Positions 1 to 7,517 of a stretch of DNA of 16,860 nucleotides are shown in pieces. Below the pieces are notes generated by a model. That model saw nothing but the letters and a program-made list of their open reading frames with translations, ran no database searches and was not told where the DNA came from. The stretch is from Actinomycetota bacterium (GTDB lineage Bacteria; Actinomycetota; Thermoleophilia; Gaiellales; Gaiellaceae), in contig VAXD01000059.1 of the NCBI GenBank assembly GCA_005884155.1, forward strand, positions 1,462-18,321. The letters run 5' to 3'. The position numbers and the translations under genes were made by a program. How positions within the stretch are numbered: position 1 is the stretch's first letter; the number at the start of each line of letters is the position of its first letter.

Positions 1-1066
1 CGTCACGCAGCGCGTCGCCGAAGATGTTGAGCGAGAGCACCGTCAGCACGATGGCGACGCCCGGGGCGATCCCCAGCCACGGAGCGGTCACGATCGTGTT
101 CTGGCCGGCCGCGATCAGCGTCCCCCAGGACGGGTTCGGCGGCTGCACGCCGGCGCCAAGGAACGAGAGCGCGGCCTCGGTCAGGATCGTGTTCGCGACG
201 ATCAGCGTGAAGAGCACGAGCACGGTCGAGGCGATGTTCGGAAGCAGCTCCGAGAACATGATCCGGAGTGGGCTCGCCCCCTGGGCCGTGGCGGCATCGA
301 CGAACTCCGTCTGGCGCAGCGACAGGATCTGCCCGCGCAGCGGGCGCGCGAGGTACGGGATGTAGACGTACGAGATGACGAGGGTCGGGATCCAGAGGCT
401 CGAGCCAGACAAGTTGAGGCCGAAGTGGTGGAAGCCGTTGACCGAGAGCGCGGTGCCGAGGGCGATGCCGAGCAGGATCACTGGGAACGCCCAGATCAGG
501 TCGAAGAAGCGCGAGATGATCCAGTCGGGGATGCCACCGTAGTAGCCGGCCAGGAGCGCGAGGAAGATCGAGAGGACCGAGCAGATCAGTGCCGAGATGA
601 TCCCGACCTGGAGCGAGTTCCGGCCGCCGTAGAGGATCCGGGTCGCGATGTCTCGGCCGAGCGAGTCGGCGCCGAGGACGTACTGGCCTCCGGCCTTCCC
701 CCACTGCGGCCCGATCGGCACGCCGCCGGCGTGGACGGTCTGGACCTCGCCGTTCGGGCCGATGACGATCCCGCCCTTCGAGACGACCGGAACCTCCTTG
801 CCGTCGACGGTGATCGTGCCGCCGGGGTTGATCTCGTTGACGCCGAGGCCCGAAACGTGCTTGGCGTAGAGCGGCGCGCAGAGACACGCGACGACGATCA
901 GGACGAAGACGGCCAAGAAGCCGAGGCCGACCCAGTTTCGCCTCAGCCGCCTCCACGCAAGGAACCAGGGGCTGCGGCCCTCGATCCCACGACCGCCTTC
1001 TTCGGCTGCGAGCTCAGCCGCGGTGTCGAGAGTGAATTCCGCTCCGGTGGTCTCCCTGGTGGCCAC
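1..1066 (-). CDS. Dipeptide/oligopeptide ABC transporter permease, DppC/OppC type (3' end missing)
   Basis: Inner-membrane permease subunit of a peptide (or nickel/opine-type) ABC importer. About 355 residues are visible and the gene continues past the left edge. Seen: a 40-residue cytoplasmic tail, a first membrane segment at about 46-66, the family motif GADSLGRD at 132-139, more hydrophobic segments, the EAA loop (EFVDAATAQGAS, 254-265) that contacts the ATPase, and the DppC-type ending with EAALSFLG and PPNPSWG. The start is the GTG at 1066 with GGAGG just upstream (spacing only 3, so a little short). The loop between the first membrane segment and GADSLGRD is about 65 residues, longer than in enterobacterial DppC. 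The gene follows the binding-protein gene by 79 bp containing a strong hairpin. A DppB-type partner and the ATPases are not visible and would lie to the left. Family is certain; substrate is not. Confidence 0.93.
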   Translation of the reverse strand, partial: MATRETTGAEFTLDTAAELAAEEGGRGIEGRSPWFLAWRRLRRNWVGLGFLAVFVLIVVACLCAPLYAKHVSGLGVNEINPGGTITVDGKEVPVVSKGGIVIGPNGEVQTVHAGGVPIGPQWGKAGGQYVLGADSLGRDIATRILYGGRNSLQVGIISALICSVLSIFLALLAGYYGGIPDWIISRFFDLIWAFPVILLGIALGTALSVNGFHHFGLNLSGSSLWIPTLVISYVYIPYLARPLRGQILSLRQTEFVDAATAQGASPLRIMFSELLPNIASTVLVLFTLIVANTILTEAALSFLGAGVQPPNPSWGTLIAAGQNTIVTAPWLGIAPGVAIVLTVLSLNIFGDALRD

Positions 1067-1098
1067 GTTCCTCCGGGTTGTCTCCTCTCTCAGACGAC

Positions 1099-1133
1099 GA
1101 CTGGGCGGCCCGGTTTGCGCGGGCCGCCCAGTC
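1099..1133 (-). promoter_or_regulatory. Strong intercistronic hairpin between binding-protein and permease genes
   Basis: A perfect 14-bp inverted repeat (left arm 1099-1112, right arm 1120-1133) encloses a 7-nt loop. On the minus-strand transcript it follows the binding-protein stop by 12 nt and precedes the permease start. No T-run follows it in that direction, so it is more likely a processing or RNA-stabilising stem, or a leaky attenuator, than a full terminator. In ABC importer operons such stems commonly keep binding-protein mRNA in excess over permease mRNA. Confidence 0.75.
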
Positions 1134-1145
1134 TATGTTCGTCGG

Positions 1146-2816
1146 TTACTTCAGGCAGTACTGCGAGAAGTCCGAGTAGAAGTTCGTGTTCACGTCACAC
1201 GACGGGTCCATCCGGCTCGAGAAGAAGTCCGTCAGGAGCCCGTTGAGGTATGGAACCTCGGATGAGTACTTGACCATCAGGTCGCTGTCGAGCTTCGCCC
1301 ACGCGTCGTTCGTGGACTTCGCGTTCGCCTGATCCGGCGGCAAGTGCGAGAGCCTGGCGATCTCCTTGTTGACGGCCGGGATGTTGACATTCGAGTTGTT
1401 GTTGTTGTGGATCTGCGTGATCTTCGTGCCGTCCTCCAGGACGCCGAACCAGTCGGTCGGATACGGGTAGTCCTGGAACCAGTCGGTGAAGCCGATCTGG
1501 GCCTTCGTCGCCTGGTTGCCGACGATCGTGAAGTACGTGCCGCCCGCGAGCTCGCGGATGCCGGCGTTCCAGCCGATGCTCTTGAGGACGCCCTGCAGGT
1601 ACTCACCGGTCGCCTTGTCGATCTCGGTGTCGCCGATCGTGTAGACGGTGACCTTCATGCCTTTCGTCCCCGACTGCTGCACGAGCTGCTTGGCCTTGTT
1701 CACGTCGTGCGTGTAGTGGGTGATCTTCTTGTACTGCGGATACGTCGGGGGCAGGAAGTTCTGCGTCGTCCGGCCGAGGCCGCCGCGGATCTTGACCAGC
1801 TGGTCGCGGTCGATCGCGTAGTTGACCGCCTGCCGCGCCTGCAGCTTGTCGAAGGGCGGCGTGCGCTGGTTCATGAAGAAGTAGTACGTCGACGGCGTCG
1901 TGAAGAACTTGACGTGGTCGCCGTACTTCTTCTGGATCTGCGTGAGCCGGTCGGTCGGCAGCAGGTTCTCGTCGTAGTCGGCCGAGCCGGAGATCACCTT
2001 CTGCGCCGAGGCGGCGAGGTCGTCCGTGATCGTGCCGACGACGACGTCGGGATTGCCCTGCGGAACCGTCGGGATCGAGTCCTTCTTGTAGTGCGGGTTC
2101 CGCTTGATCAGGAACGACTTGTGCGGCTGGTAGCTGACCATGTAGTACGGGCCGTTCGCCGCGGGCGGCGGGTTCGTGAGCGGCTTCGCCGGGGTGCCGG
2201 CCGGAACCGGCGCCGAGAACGGCAGCGACATCACGTAGAGGAAGTCCGACTGGGGCTCCTTGAGCTTGACCTCGACCGTGCCCGCTGCGTCGTCGGTGAC
2301 GATGCCGGAGATCGACTTGCAGCTCGTCGGGTTCTTCTCGCACGCGTCCACGCCTTCGATGTTCGAGTAGAAGCCGATGCCGGGCGAGTTCATCTTGAAG
2401 TCGCGCACGATCGTGGCGGGGAAGTCGCTCGCCTTGAGGGGCTTTCCGTTCGAATACATCAATCCCTTGCGGAGCGTGAACTTGTAGTTCTTGCCGCCGG
2501 CACTGACGACCGGCATGGCAGACGCAAGCGTCGGGACCACGTCGGCCGAGGCCGCGCCGCCGGCGTGCTTCTGGCTGACGAGACCTTCGTAGATGTTCTG
2601 GAAGAGCTGCCAGGACTCGAGGCGGTAGGACAGGCCCGGGTCCATGTAGTCGGTGTCTCCCCAGACGACGTGCAGCGTCGAGAAGGTCTTCCCCGACGTG
2701 CTCTGAGTGCTACCGGACGAGCTCTTCTTGCTCGAGCCGCACCCTGCAGCGACCAGCGCAAGTGCCGCGACCACTGCGGCGGCTCCGAGGAGCGTCCACC
2801 GCTTACGAGATCTCAT
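1146..2816 (-). CDS. ABC transporter substrate-binding lipoprotein, SBP_bac_5 (DppA/OppA) family
   Basis: Extracellular peptide-type solute receptor anchored as a lipoprotein, 556 residues. Seen: a Lys/Arg-rich start, a hydrophobic stretch at 8-24 and a lipobox ending A-A-G-C with the lipidated cysteine at residue 26, followed by a Ser/Lys/Gly linker. The mature part has the family pattern: MDPGLSYRLESWQLFQNIYEGL near the N-terminus, a TLRKGLMYSNGKPLKASDF stretch, and a QARQAVNYAIDRDQLVK stretch in the second lobe. Two cysteine pairs (one in lobe I, one near the C-terminus) could form disulfides outside the cell. The ATG at 2816 has GGGAGG five bases upstream, which fixes the start. It is transcribed in the same direction as the sigma gene upstream (74-bp gap) and the permease downstream. 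Substrate cannot be read from sequence; peptides are the default. Confidence 0.93.
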   Translation of the reverse strand: MRSRKRWTLLGAAAVVAALALVAAGCGSSKKSSSGSTQSTSGKTFSTLHVVWGDTDYMDPGLSYRLESWQLFQNIYEGLVSQKHAGGAASADVVPTLASAMPVVSAGGKNYKFTLRKGLMYSNGKPLKASDFPATIVRDFKMNSPGIGFYSNIEGVDACEKNPTSCKSISGIVTDDAAGTVEVKLKEPQSDFLYVMSLPFSAPVPAGTPAKPLTNPPPAANGPYYMVSYQPHKSFLIKRNPHYKKDSIPTVPQGNPDVVVGTITDDLAASAQKVISGSADYDENLLPTDRLTQIQKKYGDHVKFFTTPSTYYFFMNQRTPPFDKLQARQAVNYAIDRDQLVKIRGGLGRTTQNFLPPTYPQYKKITHYTHDVNKAKQLVQQSGTKGMKVTVYTIGDTEIDKATGEYLQGVLKSIGWNAGIRELAGGTYFTIVGNQATKAQIGFTDWFQDYPYPTDWFGVLEDGTKITQIHNNNNSNVNIPAVNKEIARLSHLPPDQANAKSTNDAWAKLDSDLMVKYSSEVPYLNGLLTDFFSSRMDPSCDVNTNFYSDFSQYCLK

Positions 2817-2846
2817 CAATACCTCCCATCCCGACATTCGTGCCAA

Positions 2847-2870
2847 CTCCTCGCAGTATGCCGAGAGGAG
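2847..2870 (-). terminator. Weak hairpin after the sigma factor gene
   Basis: CTCCTC (2847-2852) pairs with GAGGAG (2865-2870), with one further possible pair beyond a bulge. It sits in the 74-bp gap between the sigma gene stop and the binding-protein start. There is no T-tract, so it could be a weak terminator or a leader structure for the transporter mRNA. Confidence 0.3.
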
Positions 2871-2890
2871 GGAGTTTGCTGCGTAGGTAG

Positions 2891-4018
2891 CTAAGCGGCT
2901 GCGGTCTGGAGCTCGCGCAACGCTGCGAGGCGTGCCAGCGCCTGGCCCTCGAGCTGGCGCACGCGCTCGCGCGTCAGGTCCAGCTCGTGGCCGATCGCCT
3001 CGAGCGTCCAGGGCTCGCCCTCGAAGCCGAAGCGCAGCTCGAGGATGCGCCGCTCGCGCTCGGGCAGCGCGTCGAGCGCCCGCCGCACGCCCTGGCGGCG
3101 GAGCGACTCCTCGGCCTCGTCGAACGGATCGGCGGCCTCGCGGTCGGCGAACAGGTCGCCCAGCTCGCCTTCGTCGTCCGCGCCGACGGTCTGGTTGAGC
3201 GAGACCGACGCCTGCGCGGCACCCAGCGCCTCGTCGACGTGCTGGAGCGGCAGGCCGGTCGCCTCGGCAAGCTCTTCCTTCGTCGCCTCGCGGCCGAGCT
3301 CGACCTCGAGCCGGCGCGCAGCCCGGCCGAGCTTCTGCTGGCGCTCGACGACGTGGACGGGCACGCGGATCGTGCGCGCGTGGTTCGCGACCGCGCGCTG
3401 CACGGACTGGCGGATCCACCAGGTCGCGTACGTTGAGAACTTGTAGCCGCGGCGCCAGTCGAACTTCTCGACGGCGCGGTTCAGACCGAGCGTGCCTTCC
3501 TGGATCAGGTCCAGGAACGGGACGCCGAGCCCGCGGTAGCCCTTCGCGATCGAAACGACGAGGCGCAGGTTCGACTCGATCATGCGGCGCTTCGCGCTCA
3601 GGTCGCCGCGTTCGATCGCCTTCGCCAGCATGACCTCCTCGGCCGCGGTCAGCAGCTTGTGCCGGCCGATGTCGGCCAGGAAGAGCTGCAGGCTGTCTGC
3701 CGCGCCGACGAGCACCTGGTGCTGAGGCTGCTCGGGCTCGGCAGGCGTCTCGGCAGGCTTCGCCGGCTCCTCCGCCGAAGGCTCGCGCACCTCGAGACCC
3801 GTCGCCTCGAGCTCGCGCGTCAGCAGCTCGACCTCGTCCTCGGCGAGGTCGTGCTCGAGCGCGAAAGCTTCAAGCTCCGTAGGCTCGATGTAGCCGCGCT
3901 CCTCCGCGCCTTCCAGGAGAACGCGTGCAGGCTCGGATTCGAGCAGCTCGTGTAGCTGGCTTTGCGTCAATTTGTCCTCTTCGGTCTTAGACGTCGCTTG
4001 TGCCTCGATCTTTCGCAC
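2891..4018 (-). CDS. rpoD: RNA polymerase sigma factor, sigma-70 group 1/2 (RpoD/SigA/HrdB type)
   Basis: Promoter-recognition subunit of RNA polymerase, 375 residues. Domain order: a region 1.1-like module at about 16-77, an acidic Pro/Glu linker at 78-100, region 1.2 at about 107-140, region 2 at about 142-215 including DLIQEGTLGLNRAVEKFD and YKFSTYATWWIRQSVQRA, region 3 at about 226-300, and region 4 at about 308-372 with the ERERRILELRFG and TLEAIGHELDLTRERVRQLE helix-turn-helix. The presence of region 1.1 favours a primary factor over a stress-type group 2 paralogue, but the long basic tail of HrdB/SigA is absent, so group 2 (SigB/HrdA-like) remains possible. The start is the GTG at 4018; GAGGAG lies 12 bases upstream, which is rather far. 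A SigR-like promoter motif precedes it. Upstream neighbour is topA in the same direction. Confidence 0.93.
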   Translation of the reverse strand: MRKIEAQATSKTEEDKLTQSQLHELLESEPARVLLEGAEERGYIEPTELEAFALEHDLAEDEVELLTRELEATGLEVREPSAEEPAKPAETPAEPEQPQHQVLVGAADSLQLFLADIGRHKLLTAAEEVMLAKAIERGDLSAKRRMIESNLRLVVSIAKGYRGLGVPFLDLIQEGTLGLNRAVEKFDWRRGYKFSTYATWWIRQSVQRAVANHARTIRVPVHVVERQQKLGRAARRLEVELGREATKEELAEATGLPLQHVDEALGAAQASVSLNQTVGADDEGELGDLFADREAADPFDEAEESLRRQGVRRALDALPERERRILELRFGFEGEPWTLEAIGHELDLTRERVRQLEGQALARLAALRELQTAAA

Positions 4019-4068
4019 TGTATGACCAATCTCCTCGCCTGAACAGGGGTACTGAGCCCGGTCCTCAA

Positions 4069-4094
4069 AACGTGTTTCTCGTTACAGCTATTCC
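4069..4094 (-). promoter_or_regulatory. Candidate SigR/SigH-type promoter (GGAAT-N18-GTT) for the sigma gene
   Basis: Reading the minus strand, GGAAT (4094-4090), an 18-base spacer and GTT (4071-4069) match the consensus of the actinobacterial disulfide-stress sigma factor SigR exactly. The predicted start point near 4062 would give a leader of about 44 nt containing the GAGGAG ribosome site. In Streptomyces the primary sigma gene hrdB has a SigR-dependent second promoter, so this placement makes sense. It is motif matching only. Confidence 0.5.
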
Positions 4095-4119
4095 GCGGGC
4101 GCGCCCTTTCCGGTTTGCG

Positions 4120-4140
4120 CTCGTCCTACTTGAAGACGAG
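4120..4140 (-). terminator. Possible weak hairpin downstream of topA
   Basis: CTCGTC (4120-4125) and GACGAG (4135-4140) flank a 9-nt loop, 48 bases after the topA stop. There is no U-tract. It could end or attenuate topA transcription before the sigma gene promoter. A 10-bp perfect palindrome (GGGCGCGCCC, 4097-4106) lies just beyond it. Confidence 0.25.
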
Positions 4141-4187
4141 GCGCGCGTGAAAAGGTTTGCCGGGAACCGCGCGAATTCATCGCAAAT

Positions 4188-6812
4188 TCATCGTTTCGCG
4201 GCTCCTCGCTTTCGCGAGCCCTTGGCCGGCCCTTTGGCGCGCCGTTCCGCGAGCAGCTCTGATGCCCGCTCGAGCGTGACCGACTCGACCGAATCCGCGG
4301 AGCGCAGGCTCGCGTTCGTCTCGCCGTCGGTCACGTAAGGACCGAAGCGCCCGTCCTTCACTTCGACCGCCTTTCCGCTCAACGGATCCTCGCCGAGCTC
4401 CCGCAGCGGCGGCTGCGCTGCGCCGCGGCGCCTGCCCTGCTTCGGCTTCGCGAGCAGCGCGAGCGCTTCCTCGAGCGTGACCTCGAGCAGCTGCTCCTCG
4501 CGCTCCAGCGAGCGGGTTTCCTTTCCTTTCTGGATGTACGGCCCGAACCGGCCGTTCCGCGCGAGCACCTCCTCGCCGTCCTCCCCGGTTCCGAGCACGC
4601 GCGGCAAGGACAGGAGCTGCAGCGCCTCGTCCAGCGTGACGGTCTCGGGCGACATCTTCTTGAAGAGCGAGGCGGTCCTCGGCTTCTCCTTCATGTCCTC
4701 GTCCACCTCGGTCACGAACGGCCCGTAGCGGCCGCTGCGCACCGCGATCTCCCGTCCGGTCTCAGGATCGGTGCCGAGCGCGCGGTCGCCCGACGGCTGG
4801 GCGAGCAGCTCCTCCGCCTTCTCGACGGTCAGCTCGTCCGGGACGAGGTCGTCCGGAACGTTCGCGCGAGTGCCGTCACGCTCGAGATAGGCGCCGTAAC
4901 GGCCGACGCGCAGGACGATGCCGTCGCCGATCGCGACCGAGCTGATCTCGCGCGCGTCGATTCCCCCGAGGTCCTCGACGAGGTCCTTGAGGCCGCTCTC
5001 GCCGTCGCCGTAGTAGAAGCGCCGCAGCCAGCCGACCCGCTCCTCGTCGCCGGCGGCTATGCGGTCGAGGGCGTCCTCCATCCGGGCGGTGAAGTCGTAG
5101 TCGACGAGCTGCCCGAAGTGCTGCTCCAGGAGGCCGACGACTGCGAAGGCGAGAAACGACGGCACGAGCGCGGAGTCCTTCTTGAAGACATAGCCGCGGT
5201 CCTGGATCGTGCCGATGATCGAGGCATACGTCGACGGCCGGCCGATGCCTCGCTGCTCGAGCGCGCGCACGAGCGTCGCCTCCGTGTACCGCGCCGGTGG
5301 ATTCGTCTCATGCCCCTCCGCCACGAGCCGCGCCGCCTGCAACTCCTGCCCTTCCTTGAGGACCGGCAGGCGTCGCTCGTCGTCCTCACGGCTCGGGCTC
5401 GCCGAGACCGTCTCGTCGCGTCCCTCCTCGTACGCCGCGAGGAAGCCGCGGAACGTGATCGCGGTCCCGGCTGCGGCAAACTCGGCTTCTTTCACGGAGG
5501 CGGCGGCAAAGCCACCACCTCCGTCAACTGCCGCCTCCGTCGAGCCTACGGCGGCGGGGGCTGGGTTGGGTTCTCCAACAATGCGGACGGACACCGTCTG
5601 GCCTTTCGCGTCGGCCATCTGCGAGGCGATCGTGCGGATCCAGACCAGCTCGTAGAGCGCGAGCTCGTCCTTGGAGAGCTCTCGCGCGACGGCTTGCGGC
5701 GTGCGGAACGTGTCGCCGGCCGGTCGGATCGCCTCGTGGGCCTCCTGCGCGTTCTTCACCTTCTTTTCGTACCGCCGGGGCTGATCGGGGACGTAGGCCG
5801 ACAGTGCCGAGTCGGACAGCGTCGTCGAGTCGGTTCTCATGTACGTGATGTAGCCGTTCTCGTACAGCCGCTGGGCGACGCGCATCGTCGTCTGCGCCGT
5901 GAAGCGGAGCTTGCGGCTCGCCTCCTGCTGCAGCGTCGACGTCATGAACGGCGCGCTCGGGCGGCGCGAGTAGGGCTTGCTCTCGACGCTCCGGACCCGG
6001 AATGGCACGCCTTCGAGCCGCTCGGCGAGGCCGCGGGCTGCCGGCTCGTCGAGCACGAGCAGAGCGTCGTCGCGGAGCTGCCCGTCCGGCCCGAGGTCCC
6101 GTCCGGTTGCGATCCGACGGTCGTCCAGCGAGAAGAGCTGCGCCTCGAAGGCATCCGGCGCGAACGTCGCCTTGATGTCCCACCAGGACGCGCTGACGAA
6201 GGCCATTCGCTCGCGCTCCCGCTCGACGACGAGCCGGGTCGCGACCGACTGGACGCGGCCGGCAGAGAGCCCACGCATGATCTTCTTCCAGAGCACGGGC
6301 GAGACCTCGTAGCCGTAGAGCCGGTCGAGGATGAGGATCCGGCGCGTCTCCTGCGCGTCCACGAGCCGCTCGTCGATCCCCCGCGTCTCGGCGAGCGCAC
6401 GGCGGATCGCGTCGGCCGTGATCTCGTGGAAGACCATGCGCCGGACTGGAACCTTCGGCTTGAGCACCTCGAGCAGGTGCCAGCCGATCGCCTCGCCCTC
6501 GCGGTCTTCGTCCGTCGCGAGCAGCACCTCGTCGGCCTCCGCCACGCGCTTCTTGAGCATGTCGACGGTCTTCTTCTTGTCGGCGTCGAGGATGTAGAGC
6601 GGCTCGAAGTTCTTTTCGACGTTCACGCCGAGCCGCGCCCACGGCTCCTTCTTGTGCTTGGCCGGAATGTCAGCCGCGCGCTGCGGGAGGTCGCGAATGT
6701 GCCCGACGCTTGACTCGACAACGAAATCGTCACCCAGGTAGCCGGCGATCGTCCGCGCCTTCGCAGGCGACTCGACGATCACGACACGCTTTCCCTTTGC
6801 GTTGGTTGTCAC
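4188..6812 (-). CDS. topA: DNA topoisomerase I (type IA)
   Basis: Relaxes negative supercoils by transient single-strand cleavage; 874 residues. Seen: TOPRIM domain with VVIVESPAKA (Glu14) and the acidic cluster DEDREGE (101-107); the SAGRVQSVA stretch; the active-site YITYMRTDS with the catalytic Tyr at residue 324; RPSTYASIIGTIQ further on. The C-terminus has four Topo-C repeats, each with a GRYG/GRFG-A/P-Y/F signature (GRYGAYLE, GRYGPFVT, GRFGPYIQ, GRFGPYVT), and a basic tail, and lacks Cys4 zinc fingers, as is usual in actinobacteria. The start is the GTG at 6812 with AAGGTGA upstream. Odd: an Ala/Gly-rich stretch at about 415-445, just before the TITF-type strand, appears longer than in mycobacterial TopA and contains an inverted repeat at DNA level. 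It is divergent from the acyltransferase operon. Confidence 0.97.
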   Translation of the reverse strand: MTTNAKGKRVVIVESPAKARTIAGYLGDDFVVESSVGHIRDLPQRAADIPAKHKKEPWARLGVNVEKNFEPLYILDADKKKTVDMLKKRVAEADEVLLATDEDREGEAIGWHLLEVLKPKVPVRRMVFHEITADAIRRALAETRGIDERLVDAQETRRILILDRLYGYEVSPVLWKKIMRGLSAGRVQSVATRLVVERERERMAFVSASWWDIKATFAPDAFEAQLFSLDDRRIATGRDLGPDGQLRDDALLVLDEPAARGLAERLEGVPFRVRSVESKPYSRRPSAPFMTSTLQQEASRKLRFTAQTTMRVAQRLYENGYITYMRTDSTTLSDSALSAYVPDQPRRYEKKVKNAQEAHEAIRPAGDTFRTPQAVARELSKDELALYELVWIRTIASQMADAKGQTVSVRIVGEPNPAPAAVGSTEAAVDGGGGFAAASVKEAEFAAAGTAITFRGFLAAYEEGRDETVSASPSREDDERRLPVLKEGQELQAARLVAEGHETNPPARYTEATLVRALEQRGIGRPSTYASIIGTIQDRGYVFKKDSALVPSFLAFAVVGLLEQHFGQLVDYDFTARMEDALDRIAAGDEERVGWLRRFYYGDGESGLKDLVEDLGGIDAREISSVAIGDGIVLRVGRYGAYLERDGTRANVPDDLVPDELTVEKAEELLAQPSGDRALGTDPETGREIAVRSGRYGPFVTEVDEDMKEKPRTASLFKKMSPETVTLDEALQLLSLPRVLGTGEDGEEVLARNGRFGPYIQKGKETRSLEREEQLLEVTLEEALALLAKPKQGRRRGAAQPPLRELGEDPLSGKAVEVKDGRFGPYVTDGETNASLRSADSVESVTLERASELLAERRAKGPAKGSRKRGAAKR
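5494..5540. repeat. Inverted repeat inside the topA coding sequence
   Basis: Two perfect 11-bp arms (5494-5504 and 5530-5540) flank 25 bp. The right arm's GCCGCC (5530-5535) can also pair with GGCGGC at 5550-5555, giving alternative folds. The repeat keeps the topA frame open and encodes part of an Ala/Gly-rich stretch (about residues 425-440) that looks like extra sequence relative to other TopA proteins. Confidence 0.6.
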
Positions 6813-6902
6813 GGCGTCTCACCTTAGCGACCGCCTCGACGGACGCTCCGGCCGCGATAGGAGGTTCGGCACGCTCACGTTTCTCCCTGTTTACTGCGGG
6901 AC

Positions 6903-7517
6903 ATTCGGCCGTCCGCGTTCTACAGCTTCGCCGCCGCTCTCTCCTACCCGGTCGTCTACGGGCTCTTTCGGCTGCGGGCGCACGGAAAGGAGCACCTGCC
7001 CGCGGACGGCGGGTTCGTGCTCGCCGCGAATCACACGTCGAACTTCGACCCGTGGCCGCTCGGGATGCCGCTCTGGCCCCGGCGGCAGCTTCGCTTCATG
7101 GCCAAGTCGGAGCTCTTCAACCCGGTAATCGGGCCGATCATCCGCGCCGGGGGCGCATTCAAGGTGCGCCGCGGCGAGGGCGACATCGAGGCCATGCGGA
7201 AGGCGACCGAGCTCGTGCGCGAGGGTGAGATCGTGGTGATGTTCCCCGAGGGGACGCGCCGGCGGAAAGGCCTGCGCAAGAAGCACGTCGCGCGCGCACA
7301 CACCGGTGCTGCACGGATCGCGCTGGGCGCCGGGGCTCCGCTCGTGCCGGCGGCGATCGCCGGGGCCGACAGGCTGTCGCGGCTCGGCCCGTTGCGCGTC
7401 GCCTACGGCAAGCCCCTCGACCTCTCGGACCTCGACGGGCTCGAGACCAAGGTCGCGGCGGAAACGGCGACCGACCGGCTGATGGCGCGAATCGAGGAGC
7501 TGCTCGCGTCGCTGTGA
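6903..7517 (+). CDS. 1-acyl-sn-glycerol-3-phosphate acyltransferase (PlsC/LPLAT family), non-standard start
   Basis: Membrane-associated acyltransferase, probably converting lysophosphatidate to phosphatidate in phospholipid synthesis. With the start drawn here it has about 204 residues. Seen: the HX4D catalytic motif NHTSNFD (His44, Asp49), a substrate-binding FPEGTRRRKG at about 114-123, and VPAAIAGADRL near the end. The N-terminal region RPSAFYSFAAALSYPVVYGLFRLRAHG matches a typical PlsC N-terminus, but this frame, open from a TAG at 6858, has no ATG, GTG or TTG before GTG 7017, which is only five codons before the catalytic His. I place the start at ATT 6903; CTG at 6894 is the alternative. 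A strong AGGAGG at 6859-6864 has no usable in-frame start nearby. Its stop overlaps the next gene (GTGA). Confidence 0.82.
   Translation: MRPSAFYSFAAALSYPVVYGLFRLRAHGKEHLPADGGFVLAANHTSNFDPWPLGMPLWPRRQLRFMAKSELFNPVIGPIIRAGGAFKVRRGEGDIEAMRKATELVREGEIVVMFPEGTRRRKGLRKKHVARAHTGAARIALGAGAPLVPAAIAGADRLSRLGPLRVAYGKPLDLSDLDGLETKVAAETATDRLMARIEELLASL

Noticed and set aside
3..956. Long open frame opposite-in-phase to the permease (317 codons, Arg/Pro/Asp-rich)
   Set aside because: It is a frame shadow: the permease motifs GADSLGRD, EAA loop and PSWG lie in another phase of the same strand, and the product is low-complexity and Arg-rich.
1344..2894. 516-codon plus-strand frame opposite the binding protein gene
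   Set aside because: It is an antisense shadow caused by high G/C at third positions; the minus strand has a lipobox and the SBP_bac_5 pattern.
1146..3419. 757-codon minus-strand frame joining sigma-factor DNA to the binding protein
   Set aside because: Only the part from ATG 2816 with its SD and signal peptide is real; the upstream part is an out-of-phase reading of the sigma gene, not a fusion.
4097..4106. GGGCGCGCCC palindrome as an operator
   Set aside because: It is short and G/C-only in a GC-rich genome, so chance occurrence is likely; kept only as a note beside the weak topA hairpin.
5118..6713. 531-codon plus-strand frame opposite topA
   Set aside because: It is antisense to a complete, motif-rich topA; composition is Arg/Leu/Asp-rich without any domain.
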